Assembly (NCBI RefSeq): GCF_000774145.1
Contig: NZ_KN322987.1
Coordinates: 1,164,747-1,228,746 of the forward strand
Source: Pseudomonas mediterranea CFBP 5447
GTDB taxonomy: Bacteria; Pseudomonadota; Gammaproteobacteria; Pseudomonadales; Pseudomonadaceae
Direction: 5' to 3'
DNA: 64,000 bases
The notes under the pieces were generated by a model, which was not told the DNA's origin, searched no databases, and saw nothing but the letters and a program-made list of their open reading frames with translations. Positions within the stretch are counted from its first letter, which is position 1. Every line of letters starts with the position of its first letter. The position numbers and the translations under genes are program-made. Positions 1 to 8,785 of the stretch are shown piece by piece.

Positions 1-1280
1 CGTCCCTGGATGAGATGGTGCACGTGGCCCGCGAAATGCAGCGCCAGGATTTTCATCTGCCACTGATGATCGGTGGCGCGACGACCTCCAAGGCCCACAC
101 GGCGGTGAAGATCGAGCCCAAGTACAGCAATGACGCGGTGATCTATGTCACCGACGCCTCCCGCGCCGTCGGTGTGGCGACCCAGTTGCTGTCCAAGGAA
201 CTGAAACCGGCGTTCGTCGAGAAAACCCGCCAGGACTACACCGAGGTACGCGAGCGCACCGCCAACCGCAGCGCCCGTACCGAACGCCTGAGCTACCCCG
301 CCGCTGTCGCCAAGAAGCCGCAGTTCGACTGGAGCAGCTACCAGCCGGTCAAGCCGACGTTTACCGGCGCCCGGGTGCTGGACGACATCGACCTGAACGT
401 CCTGGCCGAGTACATCGACTGGACGCCGTTCTTCATTTCCTGGGACCTGGCCGGCAAGTTCCCGCGCATCCTCACCGATGAGGTGGTCGGCGAAGCGGCC
501 ACCGCGCTGTACGCCGATGCCCAGGCGATGCTGCGCAAGCTGATCGACGAGAAACTGATCAGCGCCCGCGCGGTGTTCGGCTTCTGGCCGGCCAACCAGG
601 TGCATGACGACGACCTGGAAGTCTACGGGGACGACGGCAAGCCGCTGGCCCGCCTGCATCACTTGCGCCAGCAGATCATCAAGACCGACGGCAAGCCGAA
701 CTTCTCCCTGGCCGACTTCGTCGCGCCGAAGGACAGCGGCGTAACCGACTATGTGGGCGGCTTCATCACCACTGCCGGCATTGGCGCCGAGGAAGTGGCG
801 AAGGCCTACCAGGAAGCCGGCGACGACTACAACTCGATCATGGTCAAGGCCCTGGCCGACCGCCTGGCCGAGGCCTGCGCCGAGTGGCTGCACCAGCAGG
901 TGCGCAAGGAACACTGGGGTTATGCCAAGGACGAAAGCCTGGACAACGAGGCGCTGATCAAGGAGCAGTACACCGGCATCCGCCCTGCCCCCGGTTACCC
1001 GGCGTGCCCGGATCACACCGAGAAAGCCACGCTGTTCCGCCTGCTCGACCCCGAGGCCAGCGAACTGAAGGCCGGCCGCAGCGGCGTGTTCCTCACCGAG
1101 CACTACGCCATGTTCCCGGCAGCGGCTGTCAGTGGCTGGTACTTCGCCCATCCCCAGGCGCAGTACTTCGCCGTCGGCAAGATCGACAAGGACCAGGTCC
1201 AGAGCTACACCGGCCGCAAGGGTCAGGAGCTGAGCGTGACCGAACGCTGGCTGGCGCCGAACCTGGGCTACGACAGCTGA
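1..1280 (+). CDS. metH: Cobalamin-dependent methionine synthase, C-terminal part (5' truncated by window)
   Basis: The reading frame is already open at base 3, so only the last ~425 residues of this roughly 1,230-residue enzyme are here. It methylates homocysteine with 5-methyltetrahydrofolate. The visible part holds the end of the B12-binding domain (MIGGATTSKAHTAVKI near the left edge) followed by the AdoMet reactivation domain, whose signature RPAPGYPACPDHTEK lies near base 980. The frame ends with a TGA immediately followed by a strong terminator, so it is the last gene of its transcript. Nothing suggests damage. The identification is secure; the start lies outside the window. Confidence 0.97.
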   Translation, partial: SLDEMVHVAREMQRQDFHLPLMIGGATTSKAHTAVKIEPKYSNDAVIYVTDASRAVGVATQLLSKELKPAFVEKTRQDYTEVRERTANRSARTERLSYPAAVAKKPQFDWSSYQPVKPTFTGARVLDDIDLNVLAEYIDWTPFFISWDLAGKFPRILTDEVVGEAATALYADAQAMLRKLIDEKLISARAVFGFWPANQVHDDDLEVYGDDGKPLARLHHLRQQIIKTDGKPNFSLADFVAPKDSGVTDYVGGFITTAGIGAEEVAKAYQEAGDDYNSIMVKALADRLAEACAEWLHQQVRKEHWGYAKDESLDNEALIKEQYTGIRPAPGYPACPDHTEKATLFRLLDPEASELKAGRSGVFLTEHYAMFPAAAVSGWYFAHPQAQYFAVGKIDKDQVQSYTGRKGQELSVTERWLAPNLGYDS

Positions 1281-1285
1281 TCCTG

Positions 1286-1318
1286 AAGATCGCGGCCGGC
1301 AGCGGCCGCGATCTTTTT
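1286..1318 (+). terminator. Rho-independent terminator of metH
   Basis: A perfect 13-bp stem (AAGATCGCGGCCG at 1286-1298 with CGGCCGCGATCTT at 1303-1315) encloses a 4-nt loop and runs into a short T tract, six bases after the metH stop codon. Confidence 0.9.
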
Positions 1319-1365
1319 CCAGGGTTGTCTATGCTTGTGTCAAACCCATGGCAGACGAGGGATTT

Positions 1366-1584
1366 ATGGACGATCCAGTCGACAACAAGCCGCCGACCCT
1401 GCTGCAGATGATGCACAGCGTACTGGCCGCCGCTTTCGGCGTGCAGAGCGGCAAGAACCGCGCCCGTGACTTCACCCACGGCAAACCGAGTCATTTCGTG
1501 ATATTGGGCATCGCTTTCACGGTGATCTTCGCCCTGACGCTGTTCGGCATCGTCAAGCTGGTGGTGCATCTGGCGGGGCTATAG
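1366..1584 (+). CDS. DUF2970 small inner-membrane protein
   Basis: A 72-residue protein with a soluble, charged N-terminal half and one hydrophobic segment at about residues 43-66, typical of the DUF2970 family common in pseudomonads (core HSVLAAAFGVQSGKNRARDF). Function unknown. I chose the ATG at 1366 because GAGGG sits about 5 bases upstream; an in-frame ATG at 1348 lacks a ribosome site. It follows the metH terminator and precedes a REP pair, so it is probably transcribed alone. Confidence 0.85.
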   Translation: MDDPVDNKPPTLLQMMHSVLAAAFGVQSGKNRARDFTHGKPSHFVILGIAFTVIFALTLFGIVKLVVHLAGL

Positions 1585-1605
1585 AAAGGGTCTGCACATC
1601 AACCC

Positions 1606-1698
1606 CCTGTGGGAGCGAGCCTGCTCGCGATAGCGGTGATTCAGTCCATACGGCAGTGACTGACATACCGCTATCGCGAGCAGGCTCGCTCCCACAGG
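1606..1698. repeat. REP pair (inverted, type GGGAGCGAGCCTGCTCGCGAT)
   Basis: Two REP copies in opposite orientation. The arm 1606-1637 is exactly complementary to 1667-1698, with a 29-base spacer. It lies between two convergent genes, a usual place for REP doublets. Confidence 0.9.
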
Positions 1699-1723
1699 TT
1701 TTTTCATTGCATTGGACGACCGA

Positions 1724-1837
1724 TCACTGGTGACTGACCCAGAACACCGCCGTGCCCACCACCAGGATAATCAGGAACAGAATGGCCCAGGCATCAACGG
1801 TACTGTCGCTTTTCCTTGCTTTGGTCGGATTGCTCAT
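1724..1837 (-). CDS. 37-residue single-pass membrane peptide
   Basis: A very short gene: a basic, hydrophilic N-terminus (MSNPTKARKSDSTVD) is followed by one hydrophobic helix of about 18 residues (WAILFLIILVVGTAVFWV) and ends SHQ. The ATG at 1837 is preceded by AAGAGG with about 8 bases of spacing; the longer upstream extension of the same frame has no ribosome site and an unlikely composition. Function unknown. It is transcribed away from cysI, so the shared intergenic region (1838-2128) should hold both promoters. Confidence 0.6.
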   Translation of the reverse strand: MSNPTKARKSDSTVDAWAILFLIILVVGTAVFWVSHQ

Positions 1838-2128
1838 TGCATCGCCTCTTGTCGGTTTTTTAGGTGATTGCATAGGGACTCGACCACAGTTAAGACGATG
1901 ATTGCCCATACGACAAATGTGGGTTCCGGGCCGATAGATCCCATTAGGTCATTTGGTTCTTTACATATACTCAAACATCACTTTTGCGCATAACTCAAAA
2001 CAGGTATCTTGCACCGGCTCCTATAGGAGTGCGCGGCCGTGCGCGCAGAATTGCCGAGGCAGAACCCGATTCCAGCGAGCCAATACGCAGCTGTTTCTGA
2101 TCGGCCCAAGCCTGAGACCGAGACTTAT

Positions 2129-3781
2129 ATGTACGTATATGACGAGTACGATCAGCGGATCATCGAGGACCGCGTCAAGCAGTTCCGTGATCAGACCCGA
2201 CGCTATCTGGCAGGCGAGCTGAGCGAAGAAGAATTCCGCCCTCTGCGCCTGCAGAACGGCCTGTACATCCAGCGTTTCGCCCCGATGCTGCGGGTGGCGG
2301 TGCCTTACGGCCAACTGAGCGCGCGCCAGGTGCGCAAGCTGGCCCAGATCGCCCGCGACTACGACAAGGGCTACGCCCACATCAGTACGCGGCAGAACGT
2401 CCAGTACAACTGGCCGGCCCTGGAAGATGTACCCGAGATCCTGGCTGAGCTGGCCACCGTGCAGATGCACGCGATCCAGACCAGCGGCAACTGCCTGCGC
2501 AACGTCACCACCGACCAGTTCGCCGGTGTCGCGGCCGATGAATTGATCGACCCGCGTCCGTGGTGCGAGATCGTCCGCCAGTGGACCACTTTCCACCCGG
2601 AATTCGCCTACCTGCCGCGCAAATTCAAAATCGCCATCAACGGCTCGACCTCGGACCGCGCCGCCATCGAAGTCCACGACATCGGCCTGGAGGCGGTCTA
2701 CAACGCCGCGGGCGAACTGGGCTTCCGCGTGCTGGTGGGCGGTGGCCTCGGTCGTACGCCGGTAGTGGGAGCATTCATCAATGAGTTCCTGCCCTGGCAG
2801 GACCTGCTGAGCTACCTCGACGCCATCCTGCGGGTGTACAACCGCTACGGCCGTCGCGACAACAAGTACAAGGCGCGGATCAAGATCCTGGTCAAGGCCC
2901 TGACACCAGAAGTGTTCGCCGAGAAGGTCGAAGCCGAAATGGTTCACCTGCGTGGCGGCCAGACGACCCTGACCGAAGCCGAAGTCCATCGCGTGGCCAG
3001 GCACTTCGTCGACCCGCAATACAAGGCCCTGGACAACCAGGACTTCGCAGCACTCGACAAGGAACATCCGGGCTTCGCCCGCTGGCGCAGCCGCAACACC
3101 CTGCCCCACAAGAAGCCTGGCTACATCGCAGTCACCCTGTCCCTGAAGCCGACCGGCGTTGCCCCTGGCGACATCACCGACAAGCAATTGGACGCCGTGG
3201 CCGACCTGGCCGAGCGCTACAGCTTCGGTCAGTTGCGCACGTCCCACGAGCAGAACATCATTTTGGCCGACGTCGAACAGAGCCAGTTGTTCACCCTGTG
3301 GGGCGAGTTGCGCGAACAGGGTTTCGCCACGCCGAACATCGGCCTGCTGACCGACATGATCTGCTGCCCGGGCGGCGACTTCTGCTCCCTGGCCAACGCC
3401 AAGTCGATCCCGATCGCCGAATCGATCCAACGCCGTTTCGACGACCTGGACTACCTGTTCGACATCGGTGAACTGGACCTGAACATTTCCGGTTGCATGA
3501 ACGCCTGCGGTCACCACCATGTCGGCCACATCGGCATCCTGGGCGTGGACAAGAAAGGCGAAGAGTTCTATCAGGTCTCCCTGGGTGGCAGCGGCACCCG
3601 CGATGCCAGCCTGGGCAAGATCCTCGGTCCTTCGTTTGCCCAGGACGACATGCCCGACGTGATCGAGAAGCTGATCGACGTGTACATCGAACAACGTACC
3701 GAAGACGAGCGTTTCATCGACACTTACCAACGTATCGGCATCGACCTCTTCAAGGAACGCGTCTATGCAGCGAATCATTAA
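2129..3781 (+). CDS. cysI: Assimilatory sulfite reductase hemoprotein (nitrite/sulfite reductase family)
   Basis: A 550-residue siroheme/4Fe-4S reductase that turns sulfite to sulfide in cysteine synthesis. Two ferredoxin-like half-domains and two siroheme domains are recognisable. The cluster ligands are C413 and C419 (CPGGDFC) and C456 and C460 (SGCMNAC). The start at 2129 (MYVYDEYDQ) matches the usual Pseudomonas N-terminus; a longer frame from a GTG at 2039 is less likely. Its last 17 bases overlap the DUF934 gene, so the two are co-translated. A companion flavoprotein is not adjacent, as is usual for the single-subunit Pseudomonas form. Confidence 0.95.
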   Translation: MYVYDEYDQRIIEDRVKQFRDQTRRYLAGELSEEEFRPLRLQNGLYIQRFAPMLRVAVPYGQLSARQVRKLAQIARDYDKGYAHISTRQNVQYNWPALEDVPEILAELATVQMHAIQTSGNCLRNVTTDQFAGVAADELIDPRPWCEIVRQWTTFHPEFAYLPRKFKIAINGSTSDRAAIEVHDIGLEAVYNAAGELGFRVLVGGGLGRTPVVGAFINEFLPWQDLLSYLDAILRVYNRYGRRDNKYKARIKILVKALTPEVFAEKVEAEMVHLRGGQTTLTEAEVHRVARHFVDPQYKALDNQDFAALDKEHPGFARWRSRNTLPHKKPGYIAVTLSLKPTGVAPGDITDKQLDAVADLAERYSFGQLRTSHEQNIILADVEQSQLFTLWGELREQGFATPNIGLLTDMICCPGGDFCSLANAKSIPIAESIQRRFDDLDYLFDIGELDLNISGCMNACGHHHVGHIGILGVDKKGEEFYQVSLGGSGTRDASLGKILGPSFAQDDMPDVIEKLIDVYIEQRTEDERFIDTYQRIGIDLFKERVYAANH

Positions 3782-4259
3782 GAACAACGAGGTCATCGAC
3801 GAAACCTGGCACCTGCTGCCCAAGGACGCGACCCTCGATGGTATTTCCAACTGCGACGACCTGATCGTACCCCTGGCCTTGTGGCGTGATCACGCTCGCG
3901 CGCTCAAAGTCCGCGATGGCGGCCTGGGTGTGTGGCTGGACGCCGACGAGGAAGCGGAAGAGATCGGCGACGATGCCAATCAGCTCCAGGTCATCGCGCT
4001 GAACTTCCCGGCCTTCACCGACGGCCGCAGCTACTCCAACGCCCGCCTGCTGCGTGACCGCTACGGCTTCAAGGGCGAACTGCGGGCCATTGGCGATGTA
4101 TTGCGCGACCAACTGTTCTACATGCGCCGCTGCGGTTTCGACGCATTCGCTCTGCGTGCCGACAAGGACCCCTACGAAGCCCTCGAAAGCCTCAAGGACT
4201 TCTCGGTGACCTACCAGGCCGCCACCGACGAACCGCTGCCGCTGTTCCGTCGTCGCTGA
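3765..4259 (+). CDS. DUF934 protein, cysI partner
   Basis: A 164-residue member of the DUF934 family, which almost always follows cysI in proteobacteria and is thought to assist sulfite reduction or electron delivery. The core DDLIVPLALWRDH and the C-terminal DAFALRADKDPYEAL are visible. It starts inside the end of cysI (17-base overlap) and is followed directly by a terminator, so cysI-DUF934 is a complete two-gene operon. No cofactor motif can be seen; the biochemical role is not established. Confidence 0.9.
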   Translation: MQRIIKNNEVIDETWHLLPKDATLDGISNCDDLIVPLALWRDHARALKVRDGGLGVWLDADEEAEEIGDDANQLQVIALNFPAFTDGRSYSNARLLRDRYGFKGELRAIGDVLRDQLFYMRRCGFDAFALRADKDPYEALESLKDFSVTYQAATDEPLPLFRRR

Positions 4260-4271
4260 GTCCGCTGTAAT

Positions 4272-4312
4272 GAAAAAGCCCTGATCCGGATATTCCGGTT
4301 CAGGGCTTTTTC
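4272..4312 (+). terminator. Terminator of the cysI operon
   Basis: GAAAAAGCCCTGA (4272-4284) pairs perfectly with TCAGGGCTTTTTC (4300-4312). The A and T flanks make it usable on both strands, but sohB on the other strand ends more than 100 bases away. Confidence 0.9.
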
Positions 4313-4337
4313 ATTTCCAGCAATCACCGAAGTTCAG

Positions 4338-4426
4338 TGTGGGAGCGAGCCTGCTCGCGATGGCGGTGATCCAGTCGATACTGCAGTGACTGACAGACCG
4401 CTATCGCGAGCAGGCTCGCTCCCACA
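4338..4426. repeat. REP pair
   Basis: Two inverted REP copies between the convergent cysI-DUF934 and sohB genes. The arms differ at one base (GATGGCGGT against CTATCGCGAG on the other side). Confidence 0.88.
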
Positions 4427-4444
4427 GGGATTGAGGTAGCAGAG

Positions 4445-5476
4445 TTACCAGAACCGCTGCTGGGTCAGGCGGCTCCACCAGCTCAGCAGGACACGGTCCA
4501 CCGAGCCGCTGGCCGCGATGCCGACGCGCTCCTGCAGGCTTTTGCGTTCGGCATAGTGCAGGTGGTACAGCTCGGCGCTCTTGGCGCGCTCGGCCAGGTA
4601 TTCGTCGCTGGTCTTCAACTCGTCCACCAGGTGCTTGCCGAGCGCCGCGACACCCAGCCAGACCTCTCCGGTCGCCACTTCATCAATGGCCAGTTGCGGA
4701 CGGTAGTTGGACACGAAGTTCTTGAACAACTCGTGGGTGATGTCCAGGTCCTGTTGGAATTTCTCCCGGCCTTTCTCGGTGTTTTCGCCAAACACCGTCA
4801 GCGTGCGCTTGTACTCGCCAGCGGTCAGGACTTCGAAGTCGATGTCGTGCTTCTTCAGCAGGCGGTTGACGTTCGGCAACTGGGCCACGACGCCGATGGA
4901 GCCGAGGATGGCGAAAGGCGCGCTGATGATCTTCTCGCCGATGCAGGCCATCATGTACCCGCCGCTGGCAGCGACCTTGTCGATGCACACGGTCAGCGGT
5001 ACGCCGGCCTGGCGGATCCGCGCCAGTTGCGACGAGGCCAGGCCATAGCTGTGGACCATGCCGCCACCGCTTTCCAGGCGCAGCACCACTTCGTCCTTGG
5101 GCGTTGCCAGGGTCAGCAGCGCGGTGATTTCATGGCGCAGGCTCTCGGTGGCCGAGGCCTTGATGTCGCCGTCGAAATCCAGCACGAACACCCGGGATTT
5201 GGTCGCCGGCTTGTCCTTTTGCTTCTTCTGCGCCTTCTCAGCCTTGCCTTCGTTCTTGCGCAGGGCCTTGAGCTGATCCTTGTCCAGCAGCGTCTGTTCC
5301 AGGCGCTCGCGCAGCCCCTTGTAGAAATCGTTGAGTTTGCTTACCTGCAACTGGCCGGCCGACTTGCGTCGCCCCTTGCTGCGCAGGGCAGCAAAACTGG
5401 CCAGCACCACCAGGATGGCGATGACCAGCGTCACGGTCTTGGCCAGAAAACCGGCGTATTCGATAAAGAACTCCAC
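4445..5476 (-). CDS. sohB: SohB-like inner-membrane serine peptidase (family S49)
   Basis: A 343-residue peptidase anchored by one N-terminal membrane helix (about residues 8-27), followed by a charged linker and the S49 domain. The nucleophile is S171 in AASGGY and the general base is K223 in YKRTLT, the Ser/Lys pair of SppA/SohB proteases. I chose the GTG at 5476 because AGGAG lies 5-6 bases upstream and the residues VEFFIEYAGFLAKT match the known SohB N-terminus; the frame continues upstream without a signal. It acts in the membrane or periplasm. Transcribed alone. Confidence 0.9.
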   Translation of the reverse strand: MEFFIEYAGFLAKTVTLVIAILVVLASFAALRSKGRRKSAGQLQVSKLNDFYKGLRERLEQTLLDKDQLKALRKNEGKAEKAQKKQKDKPATKSRVFVLDFDGDIKASATESLRHEITALLTLATPKDEVVLRLESGGGMVHSYGLASSQLARIRQAGVPLTVCIDKVAASGGYMMACIGEKIISAPFAILGSIGVVAQLPNVNRLLKKHDIDFEVLTAGEYKRTLTVFGENTEKGREKFQQDLDITHELFKNFVSNYRPQLAIDEVATGEVWLGVAALGKHLVDELKTSDEYLAERAKSAELYHLHYAERKSLQERVGIAASGSVDRVLLSWWSRLTQQRFW

Positions 5477-5708
5477 GATCACTCCTAATAGATTCTCGAC
5501 TCGCCGCTCGACGGCGGACATTAAACGTTCCCAGCATACCCATGCACCCGCGTCGCTACCAGCCGGGAAACCTGTGGTTACCTTAAGCCCGGGCCAGGTT
5601 GGACAAGGGTGTAACAGACATTTCAAACGAGCGTATGTTTTTTCATTGACAGCTCACGGTCATCCTCATAACCTCGCCAAACCTTCAACGTACCGGGATG
5701 ACGCGGAC

Positions 5709-6419
5709 GTGGGCAGTATCTATCTGATTCGACATGGCCAGGCCTCCTTTGGTGCGGACGACTACGATGTCCTCTCACCCAATGGCGTGCGCCAGGCAGA
5801 GGTGCTGGGTAACCACATGGCCGAGCTGGGTGTCGTGTTCGATCGTTGCCTCTCGGGCGACCTGCGCCGTCAGCAGGATACCGCCACCGGCGCCTTGGGC
5901 CGGATGTCCGCCGCCGGGCTGCCGGTTCCCGAAGTGGAAACCGACGCCGCGTTCAACGAATTCGACGCCGACGCGGTGATCCGCGCCCTGCTGCCGGACA
6001 TGCTGCCCGAGGAGCCCGAGGCCCTGTACATCCTGCGCAATGCCGCGCAGAACCGAGCCGAATTCCAGCGCATTTTCGCCCTCGTGGTCGAGCGCTGGCT
6101 CAGCGGCCAGTATGACCCGCCCGGGCTGGAGAGCTGGCAGGGTTTCGTCGAGCGGGTCCAGGCCGGCCTTCAGCGCATCCTGGAACAGGCCGACAACAGT
6201 CACAAGATCGCCGTGTTCACCTCCGGCGGCACGATTACCGCCCTGCTCCACCTGATCACCCGGATACCGGCCCGACAGGCCTTCGAACTGAACTGGCAAA
6301 TCGTCAACACCTCGCTCAACCACCTGAAATTCAGGGGGCGCGACGTGGCCCTGGCTTCCTTCAACAGCCATGCTCACCTGCAGCTGCTGAAGGCCCCGGA
6401 CCTCATCACCTATCGCTGA
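5709..6419 (+). CDS. Histidine phosphatase family protein
   Basis: A 236-residue phosphoglycerate-mutase-like phosphatase. The catalytic RHGQ motif is at residues 8-11 (SIYLIRHGQASFG), and a second conserved region, FTSGGTITALL, is near residue 175. The substrate is unknown. The start is a GTG at 5709 giving a motif position normal for the family, with only a weak ribosome site (GGGA) upstream. It lies 52 bases before the SCP2 gene and probably shares its transcript. Confidence 0.85.
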   Translation: MGSIYLIRHGQASFGADDYDVLSPNGVRQAEVLGNHMAELGVVFDRCLSGDLRRQQDTATGALGRMSAAGLPVPEVETDAAFNEFDADAVIRALLPDMLPEEPEALYILRNAAQNRAEFQRIFALVVERWLSGQYDPPGLESWQGFVERVQAGLQRILEQADNSHKIAVFTSGGTITALLHLITRIPARQAFELNWQIVNTSLNHLKFRGRDVALASFNSHAHLQLLKAPDLITYR

Positions 6420-6471
6420 GGCCGAAGTAATCGTAGACCCTTGCTGTATCCACCCGATAAGGATCGAAACC

Positions 6472-6789
6472 ATGACCTCTGTAGTCGACGCCGTACAAAA
6501 GATGAAAGAAAAATTCAACCCATCCGCCGCTGCCGGCCTAGACCTGGTATTCGGTTTCAACATCACCGACGAAGACAAGCAGTACGCCCTGATCGTCAAG
6601 GACGGTACCTGTGAATTGCAGGAAGGCGAAAATGCCGACGCCAACTGCACACTGGTGATGGACAGCGACACCCTCAAGGGCATCGTCAGCGGTGAAACCG
6701 ACGGCATGCAAGCGTTCATGGGCGGCAAACTGCGTGTCGAAGGCGACATGATGCTGTCGATGAAACTCTCCGAGCTGTTCCCGGCCTGA
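6472..6789 (+). CDS. SCP2 sterol-binding domain protein
   Basis: A 105-residue stand-alone SCP2 domain, a small alpha/beta fold with a hydrophobic tunnel for lipids or acyl-CoA. Typical features are the family motif GLDLVFGFNI and the C-terminal EGDMMLSMKLSELFP. AAGGAT precedes the ATG. A terminator follows 35 bases after the stop. In pseudomonads it is regularly next to the histidine phosphatase found here; the ligand is not known. Confidence 0.92.
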   Translation: MTSVVDAVQKMKEKFNPSAAAGLDLVFGFNITDEDKQYALIVKDGTCELQEGENADANCTLVMDSDTLKGIVSGETDGMQAFMGGKLRVEGDMMLSMKLSELFPA

Positions 6790-6824
6790 GCCTGCGCCCC
6801 CCTCCCGGGCGCTCCTGGCTGCAA

Positions 6825-6858
6825 CGAATCCCGCCTCCGTGGCGGGATTCGCGTTTCT
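6825..6858 (+). terminator. Terminator after the SCP2 gene
   Basis: CGAATCCCGCC (6825-6835) pairs with GGCGGGATTCG (6841-6851) over a 5-base loop, followed by a weak T-rich run. Confidence 0.75.
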
Positions 6859-7003
6859 GCCCTCCTGTGATTCCTCCAGTACCCACAACCTTGATCCCGG
6901 TCAGCTCCCGCTCGCCCTCCAACCGCTAACTTGACGCCTCCATCAGAAGCCAGGGACGGCTCATCGGGAGCCGGTGCTCGCTCATCTCAAGGAAGAGAAC
7001 GTC

Positions 7004-8722
7004 ATGCCCACATTGAAGATCATCCTGCTGTCGACCGCGTTCAACGGCCTGACCCAACGTGCCTGGCTGGACCTGCGCGAGGCCGGTTATCGTCCCAGCG
7101 TGGTGCTGTTCACCGATCCGGATTCGGTGTGCCGGCAGATCGAACACAGCGGGGCCGACCTGGTAATCTGCCCCTTTCTCAAGGACCGGGTCCCCGAGCA
7201 ACTGTGGCGTAATCCCCACCGACCGGTGGTGATCATCCACCCGGGCATCGTCGGCGATCGCGGTGCCAGCGCGCTGGACTGGGCCATCATGGGGCAACCC
7301 GAACGCTGGGGCGTCACGGCGTTACAGGCGGTGGAGGAAATGGACGCCGGGCCGATCTGGGCCACCTGCGAGTTCAACCTGCCCGAAGGCCTGCGCAAAT
7401 CAGAGTTGTATAACGGTCCGGTCAGCGATGCGGCCATCTGCTGCATCCGCGAAGTCGTGGAGAAGTTTGCCAACGGTTTCGTCCCGGTGCCGTTGGACTA
7501 CAGCCGCCATGACGTGGTCGGGCGCCTGCGGCCGAACATGACCCAGGACGATCGCACCTTCAGCTGGCACGACAGCGCCGTGTTCATCAAGCGCTGCATC
7601 GACGCCGCCGATGGCCAGCCAGGCGTGTTGGCGAGCCTGGTCGGCGGTCAGTTCTACCTGTATGACGCCCACCTGGATGTCCGCCGTGGATTGCCTGGCA
7701 CGCTGCTGGCCGTGCGCGATGATGCGGTGCTGGTGGCAACCGGTGATGCAAGCCTCTGGATCGGCGCCCTGCGCCAAAAACCGCGCCCCGGCGAACCGAC
7801 CTTCAAACGGCCGGCGCGCCACGTACTGTCGGAGCGACTCAACGGCGTGCCAGTGCTCGACAGCTCATTGGCCCGAGAGCCGTTCAGCGACGAGGCTTAT
7901 CAGCCCATTCGCTACCGGGAATGCGGCCATGTGGGTGAACTGACGTTCGAGCTCTATAACGGCGCGATGAGCACCGAGCAATGCGGGCGCCTGGTGGACG
8001 CGCTGCGCTGGGCCAAGTCCAGGCCTACCCAGGTGTTGTTGATTCGCGGCGGACGCGGCAGTTTCTCCAACGGCGTGCACCTGAACGTGATCCAGGCCGC
8101 CGCCCAACCTGGCCTGGAGGCCTGGGCCAACATCCAGGCCATCGACGATGTCTGTCTCGAGTTGTTGAGCGCCCGGCAACTGGTGGTCAGCGGTCTGACG
8201 GGCAATGCCGGTGCGGGGGGCGTGATGCTGGCCCTGGCCGCCGATGTCGTGCTGGCGCGCAGTGACATCGTGCTCAACCCCCACTACGCAACCATGGGCC
8301 TGTACGGCTCCGAATACTGGACCTACAGCCTGCCTCGCGCCGTTGGGCCTGACCTGGCCTGGACACTGACCCAGGACTGTCTGCCCATCAGCGCCCGCCA
8401 GGCATTGCGCTACGGCATGGTCCAGGAGATCGGTCCACGCTGCCCCGACGAGTTCGGCCTGTGGTTGCTGCAACGGGCCAACGGGGCCTGGCACGATCCC
8501 GCCTACGAAGCCATCCGGGCCCGCAAGGCCGAACGCAGCCTGTCGGCGATCCAGGCCTGTCGGGATGGCGAGCTGCAACACATGCGGCGCGACATGGTCG
8601 AGAATCGCCACGGTTTCGCTGAAAAGTGCCGCAACTTCGTATTCAAGCGCAAGGCCTGTCGCACCCCGGAACGGCTGGTTGCGCCATGGGCACGGATGAC
8701 GGAGGCCGAAGCCGTCCAGTGA
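7004..8722 (+). CDS. HypX/HoxX-like formyltransferase / enoyl-CoA hydratase fusion
   Basis: A 572-residue two-domain protein. Residues 1 to about 270 form a formyltransferase-like domain with a pterin/formyl site (VIIHPGIVGDRGASALDWAI). Residues about 290-530 form a crotonase domain (GGRGSFSNGVHLN, GNAGAGGVMLALAADVVLAR, NPHYATMGLYGSEYW). This is the architecture of HypX/HoxX, which in some bacteria makes the CO ligand of NiFe hydrogenase from a formyl carrier. No hydrogenase or hyp gene is in the window, so another role is possible. The ATG at 7004 has GGAAGAG upstream. A LysR gene follows after 63 bases. Confidence 0.85.
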   Translation: MPTLKIILLSTAFNGLTQRAWLDLREAGYRPSVVLFTDPDSVCRQIEHSGADLVICPFLKDRVPEQLWRNPHRPVVIIHPGIVGDRGASALDWAIMGQPERWGVTALQAVEEMDAGPIWATCEFNLPEGLRKSELYNGPVSDAAICCIREVVEKFANGFVPVPLDYSRHDVVGRLRPNMTQDDRTFSWHDSAVFIKRCIDAADGQPGVLASLVGGQFYLYDAHLDVRRGLPGTLLAVRDDAVLVATGDASLWIGALRQKPRPGEPTFKRPARHVLSERLNGVPVLDSSLAREPFSDEAYQPIRYRECGHVGELTFELYNGAMSTEQCGRLVDALRWAKSRPTQVLLIRGGRGSFSNGVHLNVIQAAAQPGLEAWANIQAIDDVCLELLSARQLVVSGLTGNAGAGGVMLALAADVVLARSDIVLNPHYATMGLYGSEYWTYSLPRAVGPDLAWTLTQDCLPISARQALRYGMVQEIGPRCPDEFGLWLLQRANGAWHDPAYEAIRARKAERSLSAIQACRDGELQHMRRDMVENRHGFAEKCRNFVFKRKACRTPERLVAPWARMTEAEAVQ

Positions 8723-8785
8723 TTGTCGGTATCGGGGCGGCGTGCCAGCTCTTACAATGCCCGCTTCCCCTGTATCGGCCTGAAC

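Noticed and set aside
2021..3850. Long open frame antisense to cysI (609 codons)
   Set aside because: It is a codon-bias shadow of cysI in GC-rich DNA; it shows no recognisable domain and no ribosome site, and cysI is fully supported.
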